A stretch of DNA of 64,000 nucleotides, taken from NCBI RefSeq assembly GCF_013409005.1, contig NZ_JACBZO010000001.1, positions 930,001 to 994,000 of the forward strand, written 5' to 3'. Position 1 is the stretch's first letter; each line of letters opens with the position of its first letter. Shown piece after piece: positions 42,971-50,722 of the stretch. The DNA comes from Demequina lutea (GTDB taxonomy: Bacteria; Actinomycetota; Actinomycetes; Actinomycetales; Demequinaceae). The notes below the pieces were generated by a model. It was not told where the DNA came from. It worked only from the letters and a program-made list of their open reading frames with translations, and searched no databases. Made by a program: the position numbers and the translations under genes.

Positions 42971-43864
42971 CTAACCCTTGACGGCGCCCGTGAGTCCGCC
43001 GACGATACGGCGTTCAAACAGGCTGAAGAACACGAGTGCCGGGAGCATCGACAGCGACGTGAACGCGAGGACCCTTGCGGTGTCGACGGAGTACTGCGAC
43101 GAGAAGTACTGGACCCCGAGTGGCAGCGTGTACTTCGCGGTGTCGCTGAGGAGGAACAGTGGCAGCACGTACGAGTTCCAGCTGGCAATGAAGGCGAGGA
43201 TTCCGATCGTGATGACCGCTGGCTTGGAAAGCGGAATCACCATGCGCCAGAAGAACGAGAGTCGACCGCAACCATCAATGAATGCGGCCTCCTCAATCTC
43301 GCGTGGGAGAGCCTGGAGAAACGGCACCATGATGATGATCGTGACCGAGAGCTGGAAGGCGACTTGTGGGATGATCACGCCGATCAGGTTGTCGGTGAGC
43401 CCGAGGTCGCGAATCAGGATGTAAAGCGGTGTGATCGCGACCGTCATCGGAAACATCAGGCCCGCGGCGAAGATCGCGTACAGCACTCCTCGTCCCCTAA
43501 ACCGGTACCTTGCGAGCACATATGCGGCCATGACGCCAAGGATGACGACGAGGACGGACGTGCCAACTGCCGCGAAGGTCGAGTTACCGATCTCTTGCCA
43601 GAAGGTGCCAGTGGACAGCACATTCCAGTAGTTCTCCCCGTGCCAACTGGTCGGTAGCCCGGACGGATCAACGGTGATAGCCGAGTTCGACCTGAAGCCA
43701 CCAAGGATGATGTAGACGATGGGTGCAAGGATGGCCGCGACCAGCATGAGGGCAACGAAGTAGATCAACATCGCCTTGGGAGATGTCCGTCGCGATCGTT
43801 GTACTTGTCGCCCGGACGTGCGCACGTGCCGCCGGTCAATACTGGACAAATTCGTTGTGGCCAT
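42971..43864 (-). CDS. Carbohydrate ABC transporter permease (MalG type)
   Basis: The 297-aa protein has six hydrophobic segments and the EAA-type loop EEAAFIDGCGRLSFFWRMVIP of carbohydrate-uptake-1 permeases. It pairs with the MalF-type permease upstream, whose TAA overlaps this ATG (TAATG). No ATPase gene is present in the window, so a shared MsiK-type ATPase encoded elsewhere is likely. Confidence 0.9.
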   Translation of the reverse strand: MATTNLSSIDRRHVRTSGRQVQRSRRTSPKAMLIYFVALMLVAAILAPIVYIILGGFRSNSAITVDPSGLPTSWHGENYWNVLSTGTFWQEIGNSTFAAVGTSVLVVILGVMAAYVLARYRFRGRGVLYAIFAAGLMFPMTVAITPLYILIRDLGLTDNLIGVIIPQVAFQLSVTIIIMVPFLQALPREIEEAAFIDGCGRLSFFWRMVIPLSKPAVITIGILAFIASWNSYVLPLFLLSDTAKYTLPLGVQYFSSQYSVDTARVLAFTSLSMLPALVFFSLFERRIVGGLTGAVKG

Positions 43865-44880
43865 TACGCGGCACCTCCCGTTACTGCGCCCTCGGTGTCA
43901 CGGCGCAGCACGAAGCGTTGGTAGACCAGCGCGACTGTGAGTGAGATCAAGAACATGAGCACGGCGACGGCGCTTCCGTATCCGTATTGGCCGGCCGTAC
44001 GACCGGTGGTGACCATGTAGGTGGCCATCGTCGAGGTGCCAGCTGTGGCGGCGACGTATTGGCCCCAAATGATGTAGACGAGGTCAAAGAGCTGAAGTGA
44101 TCCGATGATCGAGAGGAATGCCCAGATACGCACGGTGGGGGCAAGCAGAGGCAAGACGATCCGCCGTTGCACCTGCCAATACGACGCGCCGTCGATCTGA
44201 GCGGCCTCGGTGAGTTCTTCCGGGATCCCCTGGAGCCCCGCAAGGAAGAGGAGCACGGCGAAGCCAATGTACTTCCATGTAATGATCGCTATCAGAGTCC
44301 AGATGGCGACGTGCGGGTTGCTCAGCCAGTCCTGCTTGAGGCCACCGAGTCCGAGCTTGCCGAGAAGGTCGTTGGCGGCACCGCCCGACGCGAGCATCAG
44401 GCTCAATCCGGTGCCCACGACGACCTCAGAGATCACATAGGGGACGAAGATCAGGACGCGTAATGCCGACTGGAATCGCATCTTGCGATTAAGCAGGAGG
44501 GCGATGAGGAGGGCGATCGGCCCCTGAGTAATCAGAGATAGCCCGACGATTTCCGCGTTGTGCCACACGGCGGCGCGGAACGCGTCGTCGGCAAGAATCT
44601 GTGTGTAGTTGCGGAGCCCGATGAAGTGGTTGGCAGGCCCAAATCCCGTCCAGCTGAAGAAGCCGTAGTAAGCGGCGATTACCACTGGAAAGATCACAAA
44701 GGCGAGGAATACGAGCAGTGCGGGACCAACGAGGATCGTGATCTCCAACGGCTTGCGAAGACGTTCCAGCCGGGAGCGTTGCGGCGCAGAGGGGGGCAAC
44801 GCTCCCGCGTTGCCCCCCTCTGAACCTCGACCCACGGTTGGCGCGCTCCGCAAGGGGGCGGCTTCACTCATGGATGTCAT
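43864..44880 (-). CDS. Carbohydrate ABC transporter permease (MalF type)
   Basis: The 338-aa permease starts MTSMSEAAP and has a ~45-residue hydrophilic N-terminus before the first membrane segment (ITILVGPALLVFLAFVIFP). The EAA loop reads LTEAAQIDGASYWQVQRRI. It forms the channel with the MalG-type partner for xylo- or arabinoxylo-oligosaccharides. The start could be ATG 44880 or 44871. The region encoding residues ~20-36 contains two strong overlapping inverted repeats described separately. Confidence 0.88.
   Translation of the reverse strand: MTSMSEAAPLRSAPTVGRGSEGGNAGALPPSAPQRSRLERLRKPLEITILVGPALLVFLAFVIFPVVIAAYYGFFSWTGFGPANHFIGLRNYTQILADDAFRAAVWHNAEIVGLSLITQGPIALLIALLLNRKMRFQSALRVLIFVPYVISEVVVGTGLSLMLASGGAANDLLGKLGLGGLKQDWLSNPHVAIWTLIAIITWKYIGFAVLLFLAGLQGIPEELTEAAQIDGASYWQVQRRIVLPLLAPTVRIWAFLSIIGSLQLFDLVYIIWGQYVAATAGTSTMATYMVTTGRTAGQYGYGSAVAVLMFLISLTVALVYQRFVLRRDTEGAVTGGAA
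44771..44822 (-). promoter_or_regulatory. Two mutually exclusive hairpins inside the permease coding region
   Basis: On the mRNA, CAGAGGGGGGCAACGC pairs perfectly with GCGTTGCCCCCCTCTG (16 bp, 4-nt loop; 44787-44822), while CGGGAGCGTTGC pairs with GCAACGCTCCCG (12 bp; 44771-44807). The second uses bases of both arms of the first, so only one can form at a time. They encode residues ~20-36 of the permease. Confidence 0.6.
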
Positions 44881-44897
44881 GGAGAGTGGCAGTCCTA

Positions 44898-46196
44898 TTA
44901 GGCCTTGGCTGCGGCGTCGTTGACTGCCTTGACGATGTCTGCCGGTGTGCCGGTACCTGCGAGCAGGTTGACGACGGCCACATTGAGGGCGTTTCCGACG
45001 CTCTGGCCATACATCGTGTCGAGCCACAGCATGACGTACGGCGCCTTCTTGTAGGCGGCGAGCAGGTTGGTCAGCGACGGATCCGTAACGACCGACTGCG
45101 CCTTTGAGCTCGCAGGAATCGTCTGGAAGGCCTTCGCGTACTTCTCCTGGCTGTCCTGCGTCGCGATGAAGTCGAGGAACTTGACGCAAGAGTCAGGCGC
45201 CTTGATATAGCAGGCGTAGCCATCGGCGCCGCCCATCATGGCACCAGGGGTACCCTTACCGCCCGTGATCTCCGGGAAGGGTGCCCACGCGAGGTCGGGA
45301 AGCGCCTTCGTGTCGGGGGTCAGCGAGGCGATGACGCCGGGCTCCCATGCACCCATGAGTTCCATGGCTGCCTTGTGGTTGGCGACAAGTCCAGCGGACG
45401 AACCCGCGCCTTGCTGAGCCGCAGTGGTCAGGAATCCGTTGTTGAACGGCTTGGTGGCCGCGAAGGTCTGCAGATCCTTGCCAGCACGGAGCCAGCAGTC
45501 GTCGTTGAACGTCAGCTCGGTAGCTGCCTTGTTCATGACGTCCTGCGAGCACTCGCGAAGCGCGAAGTTGTAGTACCAGTGAGCGGCCGGCCATGCGTCC
45601 TTCGCGCCGACCGCGATCGCGTCGACTCCCGAACTCTTCAACTTGGTCACATCCGTCGACAGTTCGTCGATCGTCTTGGGATTAGACGTAATGCCTGCCG
45701 CCGTGAAGAGGTCCTGGCTGTAGAAGAAGCCCTCTGGAAGCACTGCGGTGGGCACGCCGTAGGTCCCACCATTGATTTGGAAGGCCGACATCGAGCCCGC
45801 CATGTCGTCCACCGTGGACTGAGCAAGCTTGCCGTCGAGCTTCATGACCTGACCCGCCTTCACGACAGCGGCGAGCTTGCCGCCACCGCGAGCCATGAAC
45901 ACGTCAGGGGCGTCTCCCGAGTTGAGGGCGGTCTGCAACTTGCCGTCCATCTCCTCGTTCTGGATGGCAACGACAGTCACCTTCACGCCTGTTGCCTTCT
46001 CGAAAGCGGCGGCGGTGTCCTTCCAGTACTGCACGCCGTCGCCGGTCGTGGAGTTCTCCCACAGCGTGAGGCTCTGGTCGGCGGTGGTAGTGCCACCACT
46101 GGTAGTGGTCTTGCTAGATCCGCTGCTACATGCGGAAAGCAAGAGAGTGCCAGCCGCGAGTACTGCCGCGCCGACCACGAACTTTCTCTTCTGCAT
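44898..46196 (-). CDS. Oligosaccharide ABC transporter substrate-binding lipoprotein
   Basis: The 432-aa binding protein starts MQKRKFVVGAAVLAAGTLLL followed by SACSSGS (lipobox LSAC) and a Ser/Thr-rich linker; the mature protein has the type II binding-protein fold (LTLWENSTTGDGVQYWKDTA...). The sugar is inferred to be xylo-oligosaccharide or arabinoxylan fragments from the glycosidases in the same cluster. ATG 46196 is chosen by the signal peptide. It is the first gene of the importer operon and divergent from a LacI gene, with a palindromic operator between. Confidence 0.88.
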   Translation of the reverse strand: MQKRKFVVGAAVLAAGTLLLSACSSGSSKTTTSGGTTTADQSLTLWENSTTGDGVQYWKDTAAAFEKATGVKVTVVAIQNEEMDGKLQTALNSGDAPDVFMARGGGKLAAVVKAGQVMKLDGKLAQSTVDDMAGSMSAFQINGGTYGVPTAVLPEGFFYSQDLFTAAGITSNPKTIDELSTDVTKLKSSGVDAIAVGAKDAWPAAHWYYNFALRECSQDVMNKAATELTFNDDCWLRAGKDLQTFAATKPFNNGFLTTAAQQGAGSSAGLVANHKAAMELMGAWEPGVIASLTPDTKALPDLAWAPFPEITGGKGTPGAMMGGADGYACYIKAPDSCVKFLDFIATQDSQEKYAKAFQTIPASSKAQSVVTDPSLTNLLAAYKKAPYVMLWLDTMYGQSVGNALNVAVVNLLAGTGTPADIVKAVNDAAAKA

Positions 46197-46360
46197 ATCG
46201 ATACACCGTTCTCTCTTCATTGAGTCACGAGCCCCTCGTTGGGCACGCTGTGCGATGCGGAACGCTCGTCTCATTGGACACGCGCACCAGGTGTTACCGA
46301 AACGGCCGCGCCGCCGCCTCGTGTCTTCAGTGTCTGCAGTTCGGACACGTCGTGTCAAGC

Positions 46361-46372
46361 GTTTTCGAAAAC
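46361..46372. promoter_or_regulatory. Palindromic LacI-type operator GTTTTCGAAAAC
   Basis: The 12-bp perfect palindrome is centred in the 203-bp divergent gap between the importer operon and the LacI gene at 46400. A TACTGT -10-like box for the LacI gene begins 9 bp downstream, so binding would repress both directions. Confidence 0.6.
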
Positions 46373-46399
46373 CTTTTCCATACTGTAATGTAACTAGGC

Positions 46400-47404
46400 A
46401 TGGGACGCCGTCCGACCATCTCCGACATCGCTGCCGCTGCTGGCGTTTCGGTCGCCACCGTGTCCAAAGCAGTCAACGGCCGCTACGGAGTTTCTAGAGA
46501 TACCTCGGAGCACGTCATGCGAGTCGTCGCGGAGATGGGCTACGAATCGAGCCTCGGAGCGAGCGGCATGAGGGGGACCAAGACGGGCGTCATCGGCGTG
46601 CTTGTTGCGGAGATCGAGTCCTTCGCGGCGGAGGTGCTCAAGGGCATCGGTGCCACTGTGCAGAGTTCCGGTTTCGATCTCTTGGTGTACACCGTCGCCT
46701 TCAGTCATGAACCCAAGGGTTGGGAGAATCGGTCTCTGCGCAGGCTGAGCGGCAGCCTCATCGATGCCGCGATCATGGTGACCCCGACTGTGGTTGCCGC
46801 GGCGACCGAGATACCCCTAGTGGCGATTGACCCCCACGTGTCCACGGGCGAGATCTCGACGGTCGAGGCCGACAGCCTGAATGGTGCCCACATCGCCGTG
46901 GCGTACCTGATCTCGCTCGGTCATCGTCGCATCGGCTTCGTCGCTGGACGCCCCGACCTGCGCTCCTCGCGAGCCCGCGATGCGGGCTATCGCAGGGCCC
47001 TCGCGGAGGCCGGAATCCAGTATGACCCGGCGCTCGTGCGCGTGGGTTTTTACGATGAGGAGACCACGCGGGCGGCAGGGTCATCCCTCCTAGGGAACGA
47101 GAATCGACCCACCGCGGTCTTTGCGGCGAACGACGCGTCTGCGATCGGCATCGTCAAGGTGGCGAGGGGCCTTGGAATCGACGTCCCTGGCGACCTATCC
47201 GTGATCGGATTCGATGATGTGGTGGAGGCCTCGCGGCTGGTCCCGCCGCTCACCACCGTCAGGCAACCAATGCGCCTGATCGGCCAGACGGCCACCGAGC
47301 TGATCCTTGCGCGCCTCGCCGGGGGGGACGCCGCGGTCAGGCATGTCGAGCTCCCCACGGAACTCGTCGTGCGTGCAACAACAGCGCCACCGCGCCGGAG
47401 GTAA
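46400..47404 (+). CDS. LacI family transcriptional regulator of the oligosaccharide cluster
   Basis: The 334-aa regulator has HTH RPTISDIAAAAGVSVATVSK and VNGRYGVSRDTSEHV, an effector domain with VIGVLVAEIESFAAEVLKG and VIGFDDVVEASRLVPPLTT, and ends VRATTAPP. It is a paralogue of the LacI gene at 35446. It is divergent from the importer operon and 3 bp upstream of the GH43 gene, so it likely represses both its own operon and the importer in the absence of xylo-oligosaccharides. Confidence 0.9.
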   Translation: MGRRPTISDIAAAAGVSVATVSKAVNGRYGVSRDTSEHVMRVVAEMGYESSLGASGMRGTKTGVIGVLVAEIESFAAEVLKGIGATVQSSGFDLLVYTVAFSHEPKGWENRSLRRLSGSLIDAAIMVTPTVVAAATEIPLVAIDPHVSTGEISTVEADSLNGAHIAVAYLISLGHRRIGFVAGRPDLRSSRARDAGYRRALAEAGIQYDPALVRVGFYDEETTRAAGSSLLGNENRPTAVFAANDASAIGIVKVARGLGIDVPGDLSVIGFDDVVEASRLVPPLTTVRQPMRLIGQTATELILARLAGGDAAVRHVELPTELVVRATTAPPRRR

Positions 47405-47407
47405 GTC

Positions 47408-48937
47408 ATGGGTACGTACCGCAATCCAATTCTGCCCGGCTGCCACCCGGACCCGAGCATTTGCGAGGTCGACGGCACCTACTACATGGTGACGTCCACG
47501 TTCGAGTACCTCCCCGGACTCCCCGTGCATCGCTCGCACAACCTCGTCGACTGGGAGCTTGTGGGCCACGTCATTACCGACCAGCTCGACTACACCGGCA
47601 TCGCGGCCTCCAAGGGCCTGTACGCGCCCACATTGCGCTATCACGACGGCACGTTCTACGTGGTGTGCACTCACGTTCCTGGCGAGGAGGAGCCTCCCGC
47701 ACGCGCGGGACACTTCCTGGTGACCGCGACGGACCCTGCCGGTCCGTGGAGCGAGGCAATGTGGTTTGAGGGACTCGGCGGAATCGATCCATCGCTGACC
47801 TTTGACGGCGACCGGGTGTGGCTGTGTTGGACCAACCTCGCCGACCCCGGGTTGTGGCATGGCCAGACCGACATCTGGTTGGTTGAGCTCGACCCTCGCA
47901 CGCATGTGCCCATGGGCGTTCCGCGGTCGATCTGGCGCGGTGCCTTGGTGGGCGCGGGATGGGCGGAGGGGCCCCACATCCACCCCAGGCCAGGTGGCGG
48001 ATGGATGCTCATGGCGGCCGAGGGTGGCACCAACCGCGACCATGCGATTTGCGTCGCCTACGCCGATGCCATCGAGGGTCCGTATGTGGGGGACGAGGGC
48101 AATCCCCGGCTTACCCATCGCTTCCTTGGCGACAGGGCGGACATTGCCGACGTCGGCCACGCGGATCTTGTTCAAGCGACGGATGGATCCTGGTGGTCCG
48201 TGATGCTGGCGACTCACCAACGCGAAGGGGTCAACAGCCTGCGCGGCCGCCAGACGCACTTGGTCCCCGTCGAGTTCGAGGAGGGTAGACCGCTGTTTGC
48301 TCCTGGAACGGGTCGAGTCGCCGTCGAGATGACCGTCGATGGCGTTCCCGATCAGTTGCCACCCGTCACGACCATTCGCGACGACTTCGACGCCGACGAA
48401 CTCGATCTCGCGTGGAACGCCGTGCGATGGTTGCCTTCCGAGTTCGTCGATCTCGCGGCGCGCCCCGGCTTCGCCCGGCTTCGCGCCACGACGGACGAGC
48501 CGACGATCGTGGGCCGGACGTCGTTTATGGGTCGCCGACTTGACGCCGACACATCCCAGATCACGGCGCGATGCGAGGTCGAAGGTGCCGATTCGCTCAG
48601 GGCGGGACTCTTGCTGAGGACCACGGAAACTGGGTTGCTCGAACTGGCGCTTCATCCGGATGGTGTCGTGCGTGGGGTGTTGGTTGACGACGGTGTGCGG
48701 ACGGAAGTAGGGGCGGTTGAGGTCGGCCTTGATGGCCCGGTTGAACTCTCGCTCTCGGTTGACCGACACGTGGCAACCCTGACGGCGAACTCGACCATGG
48801 TGGGCGCCGTGGACATCACGTGCCTTGCGACCGGCCGCCCCGGATGGTTCATGGGGAGCTGGTGGGGTCCGTTCGCGGTGGGCGCGGGACACGTCGACGT
48901 CGACTACGTCGAGGTGAATCAGGGCGCGCAGTCCTAA
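47408..48937 (+). CDS. GH43 beta-xylosidase/arabinofuranosidase
   Basis: The 509-aa enzyme starts MGTYRNPILPGCHPDPSICE, with the base Asp in HPDPS, the pKa-modulating Asp in GGIDPSLTFD and the acid Glu in WAEGPHIHPR, the GH43 pattern. The C-terminal ~190 residues form a concanavalin-like beta-sandwich typical of the beta-xylosidase C-terminal domain (GH43_11-like). There is no signal peptide. The gene follows the LacI gene by 3 bp. Confidence 0.9.
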   Translation: MGTYRNPILPGCHPDPSICEVDGTYYMVTSTFEYLPGLPVHRSHNLVDWELVGHVITDQLDYTGIAASKGLYAPTLRYHDGTFYVVCTHVPGEEEPPARAGHFLVTATDPAGPWSEAMWFEGLGGIDPSLTFDGDRVWLCWTNLADPGLWHGQTDIWLVELDPRTHVPMGVPRSIWRGALVGAGWAEGPHIHPRPGGGWMLMAAEGGTNRDHAICVAYADAIEGPYVGDEGNPRLTHRFLGDRADIADVGHADLVQATDGSWWSVMLATHQREGVNSLRGRQTHLVPVEFEEGRPLFAPGTGRVAVEMTVDGVPDQLPPVTTIRDDFDADELDLAWNAVRWLPSEFVDLAARPGFARLRATTDEPTIVGRTSFMGRRLDADTSQITARCEVEGADSLRAGLLLRTTETGLLELALHPDGVVRGVLVDDGVRTEVGAVEVGLDGPVELSLSVDRHVATLTANSTMVGAVDITCLATGRPGWFMGSWWGPFAVGAGHVDVDYVEVNQGAQS

Positions 48938-48949
48938 GAGGCCGCGGCC

Positions 48950-49138
48950 CTAGGCCTTGCCGCGCCGCGCCGCGATCGGGGCGATCTCCGTCCTCCGTGC
49001 GCGGCTCCGCCCCGACCACAGTGTGAGGGGCGGGGACCACGGAAACACGGGGAGCGCGGCGCCTGCGGATTGCGCCGCCAGTAACGCGGGGTTGTCGCTC
49101 AGCCGTGCATCGTGTCGCACCCACCAGATCGCCGTCAC
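48950..49138 (-). pseudogene. Photolyase N-terminal remnant
   Basis: GTG 49138 begins a 62-codon frame whose first ~33 residues (VTAIWWVRHDARLSDNPAL, then LAAQSAGAALPVF) match the start of DNA photolyase/cryptochrome proteins. The rest (SGRSRARRTEIAPI...) does not look like photolyase, and a full gene would need ~450 residues. The adjacent GH43 gene ends 12 bp away on the other strand. It is therefore probably the 5' stub of a deleted gene. Confidence 0.6.
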
Positions 49139-49151
49139 GTGGGATCAACGA

Positions 49152-49188
49152 AGGCGGGCCACCAGGGCATTCCGTGGGTGACCCGCCT
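49152..49188 (-). terminator. Terminator of the FMN reductase gene
   Basis: AGGCGGG and CCCGCCT form a 7-bp perfect stem beginning 23 bp after the reductase stop codon, with an inner GGG/CCC pairing. On the minus strand it is followed by TCGTTGAT. Confidence 0.5.
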
Positions 49189-49211
49189 CTGTTGAACGGA
49201 AGACTTGGTTG

Positions 49212-49775
49212 TCAGGCGGCAGTGTGCTCGCGCGCGTTGCGCTCGACGTGCGCCACTGCGGCGTCGACGAAGTTCTGCAGTACGCCAGCGGCACCCTGGT
49301 CCTGAATCTCGCCGGATGGGGCAAAGGCGGCCGCGTTGTACTGGAAGAACGTCTCCGGCTGGCCCATCGTGGGTGCGTTGAGGTGCGCCAGGATCGTGCG
49401 CAGGTGCTGCTGAGCGATCGCGGTACCGGTGGCGCCGATCGAGGCACCCATGACCGCAACGGGCTTGCCGTTGAAGGAGTTGGTGCCCCACGGACGCGAG
49501 GCCCAGTCGAGCGCGTTCTTGAGGGCGCCCGGGATCGAGCGGGAGTACTCGGGTGTCACGATGATGATGCCGTCGACCTCCTCGATGGACGCCTTCCAGT
49601 CCTTGGCGACCTGGGGGTAGTTCGCGTCGTAGTCGTACGAGTAGAGCGGGAGTTCCGAGAAGTCGAGCATCGTGAGTTCCGCATCTGCGGGCGCCAGTCC
49701 CACGAGGGCCTGGGCGACCTTCTTGTTGATCGAGTTCTTGGCGAGGGATCCGACGATGATTCCGATGCGGGGCAT
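49212..49775 (-). CDS. NADPH-dependent FMN reductase family protein
   Basis: The 187-aa flavodoxin-like oxidoreductase has the FMN-binding loop IIVGSLAKNSINKKVAQAL, the signature VTPEYSRSIPGALKNALDW and GASIGATGTAIAQQHLR. It belongs to the chromate/quinone/azo reductase type; the physiological substrate is not known. AAGGAGTTTGTC precedes the ATG. It lies downstream of the MerR gene in the same direction (156 bp) and could be a target. Confidence 0.87.
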   Translation of the reverse strand: MPRIGIIVGSLAKNSINKKVAQALVGLAPADAELTMLDFSELPLYSYDYDANYPQVAKDWKASIEEVDGIIIVTPEYSRSIPGALKNALDWASRPWGTNSFNGKPVAVMGASIGATGTAIAQQHLRTILAHLNAPTMGQPETFFQYNAAAFAPSGEIQDQGAAGVLQNFVDAAVAHVERNAREHTAA

Positions 49776-49931
49776 GACAAACTCCTTGAAGATGAGGGGG
49801 GTGCCGCCAGCGTCGGCGGCTTCACTTACTCAACGCACTGCGGTGCGTCACCTATTCCCCTCGTTGACAAATCAACCAAAGGTCCGGCTCCGACCGCCGT
49901 GCGGCCGTTCGTTGCGTGTCGCTACCGGGCC

Positions 49932-50684
49932 TCAGAGTTCCCGTGCCGCGTACAACGCGGCCGCGTCTCGAAGCAGTTCTGCGGCGCCGGGGGCCACCTC
50001 GTCGTAGTGGGCCTTGAAGCGCTCGTCGTCCACGTACATCTGCGTCAACGACCGGTAGGCGTGTGCGTCGGGCGTCCAGATCTCGCTGAGCCACGCGTGG
50101 TGCCTGGCCACGATGTCCTGCACCTCCGCGCTGTCGGCGGTGAAGCCCACGCGCACAGCGGCCCCAAGGGCCTCGACGATTTCTTGGTCGATGCGCAGGT
50201 GCCTCTTCTTGCCTTCCTCGCCGAGCCTCTCCCAACTGGCGTTCGAGCGGTCGACGGCGTCGTCCCCCCAGCGGTCCCTGGCCTCCGGCTCGTAGCGTTC
50301 GTGTGAGAAGCCGTCGAAGACATGTGAAGCATTCATAGGTTTTCCCCTTTCGATCGAGTCGATGGTGCGGGCGACCGTCGCGGCCAGCCTCGCGTAGCGC
50401 TCGCGTTCGGCGGTGAGGCCGGCGAGGTGGTCGCGTAGCAGCGCGATCGTCGTGGAGGGGTCATCGGTGTTGACGATGCGCGCGATGCGTTCCAGGCTCG
50501 TTCCCAGCTCGCGAAGGACCAGGATGTGCTGCAGGCGCAGCAGCTCGGGCTGGCCATAGCGACGCCTGCCGTCGGCCCCCGTCCCGGCGGGGGTGAGAAG
50601 GCCGATGTCGTCGTAGTGCCGCAGCGTGCGGCTCGTGACGCCGCTCATGCGCGCCACCTTGCCGATGTCGTAGTCGGTGTCCAT
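49932..50684 (-). CDS. MerR family regulator with TipAS-like effector domain
   Basis: The 250-aa protein has the MerR HTH (YDIGKVARMSGVTSRTLRHY, DDIGLLTPAG), a dimerisation helix (residues ~70-115), and a C-terminal domain resembling TipAS (SHVFDGFSHERYEPEARDRW...). TipA proteins bind thiopeptides or similar ligands and activate multidrug or stress genes. Its own promoter has the MerR-type 19-bp spacer with a palindrome, so it is very likely autoregulated. The predicted mRNA start is 0-2 nt from the ATG. Confidence 0.9.
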   Translation of the reverse strand: MDTDYDIGKVARMSGVTSRTLRHYDDIGLLTPAGTGADGRRRYGQPELLRLQHILVLRELGTSLERIARIVNTDDPSTTIALLRDHLAGLTAERERYARLAATVARTIDSIERGKPMNASHVFDGFSHERYEPEARDRWGDDAVDRSNASWERLGEEGKKRHLRIDQEIVEALGAAVRVGFTADSAEVQDIVARHHAWLSEIWTPDAHAYRSLTQMYVDDERFKAHYDEVAPGAAELLRDAAALYAAREL

Positions 50685-50690
50685 GCGACC

Positions 50691-50721
50691 ACTGTAGAAG
50701 TTGACGTCGCGTCAACGTCAA
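50691..50721 (-). promoter_or_regulatory. MerR-type promoter/operator
   Basis: TTGACG (50716-50721), a 19-bp spacer and TACAGT (50691-50696) occur on the minus strand, with the palindrome GTTGACGTCGCGTCAAC (arms of 7 bp; 50700-50716) inside the spacer. A 19-bp spacer with a centred inverted repeat is the hallmark of MerR-activated promoters. The -10 box ends 6 nt before the ATG, so the mRNA is nearly leaderless. Confidence 0.8.
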
Positions 50722-50722
50722 G

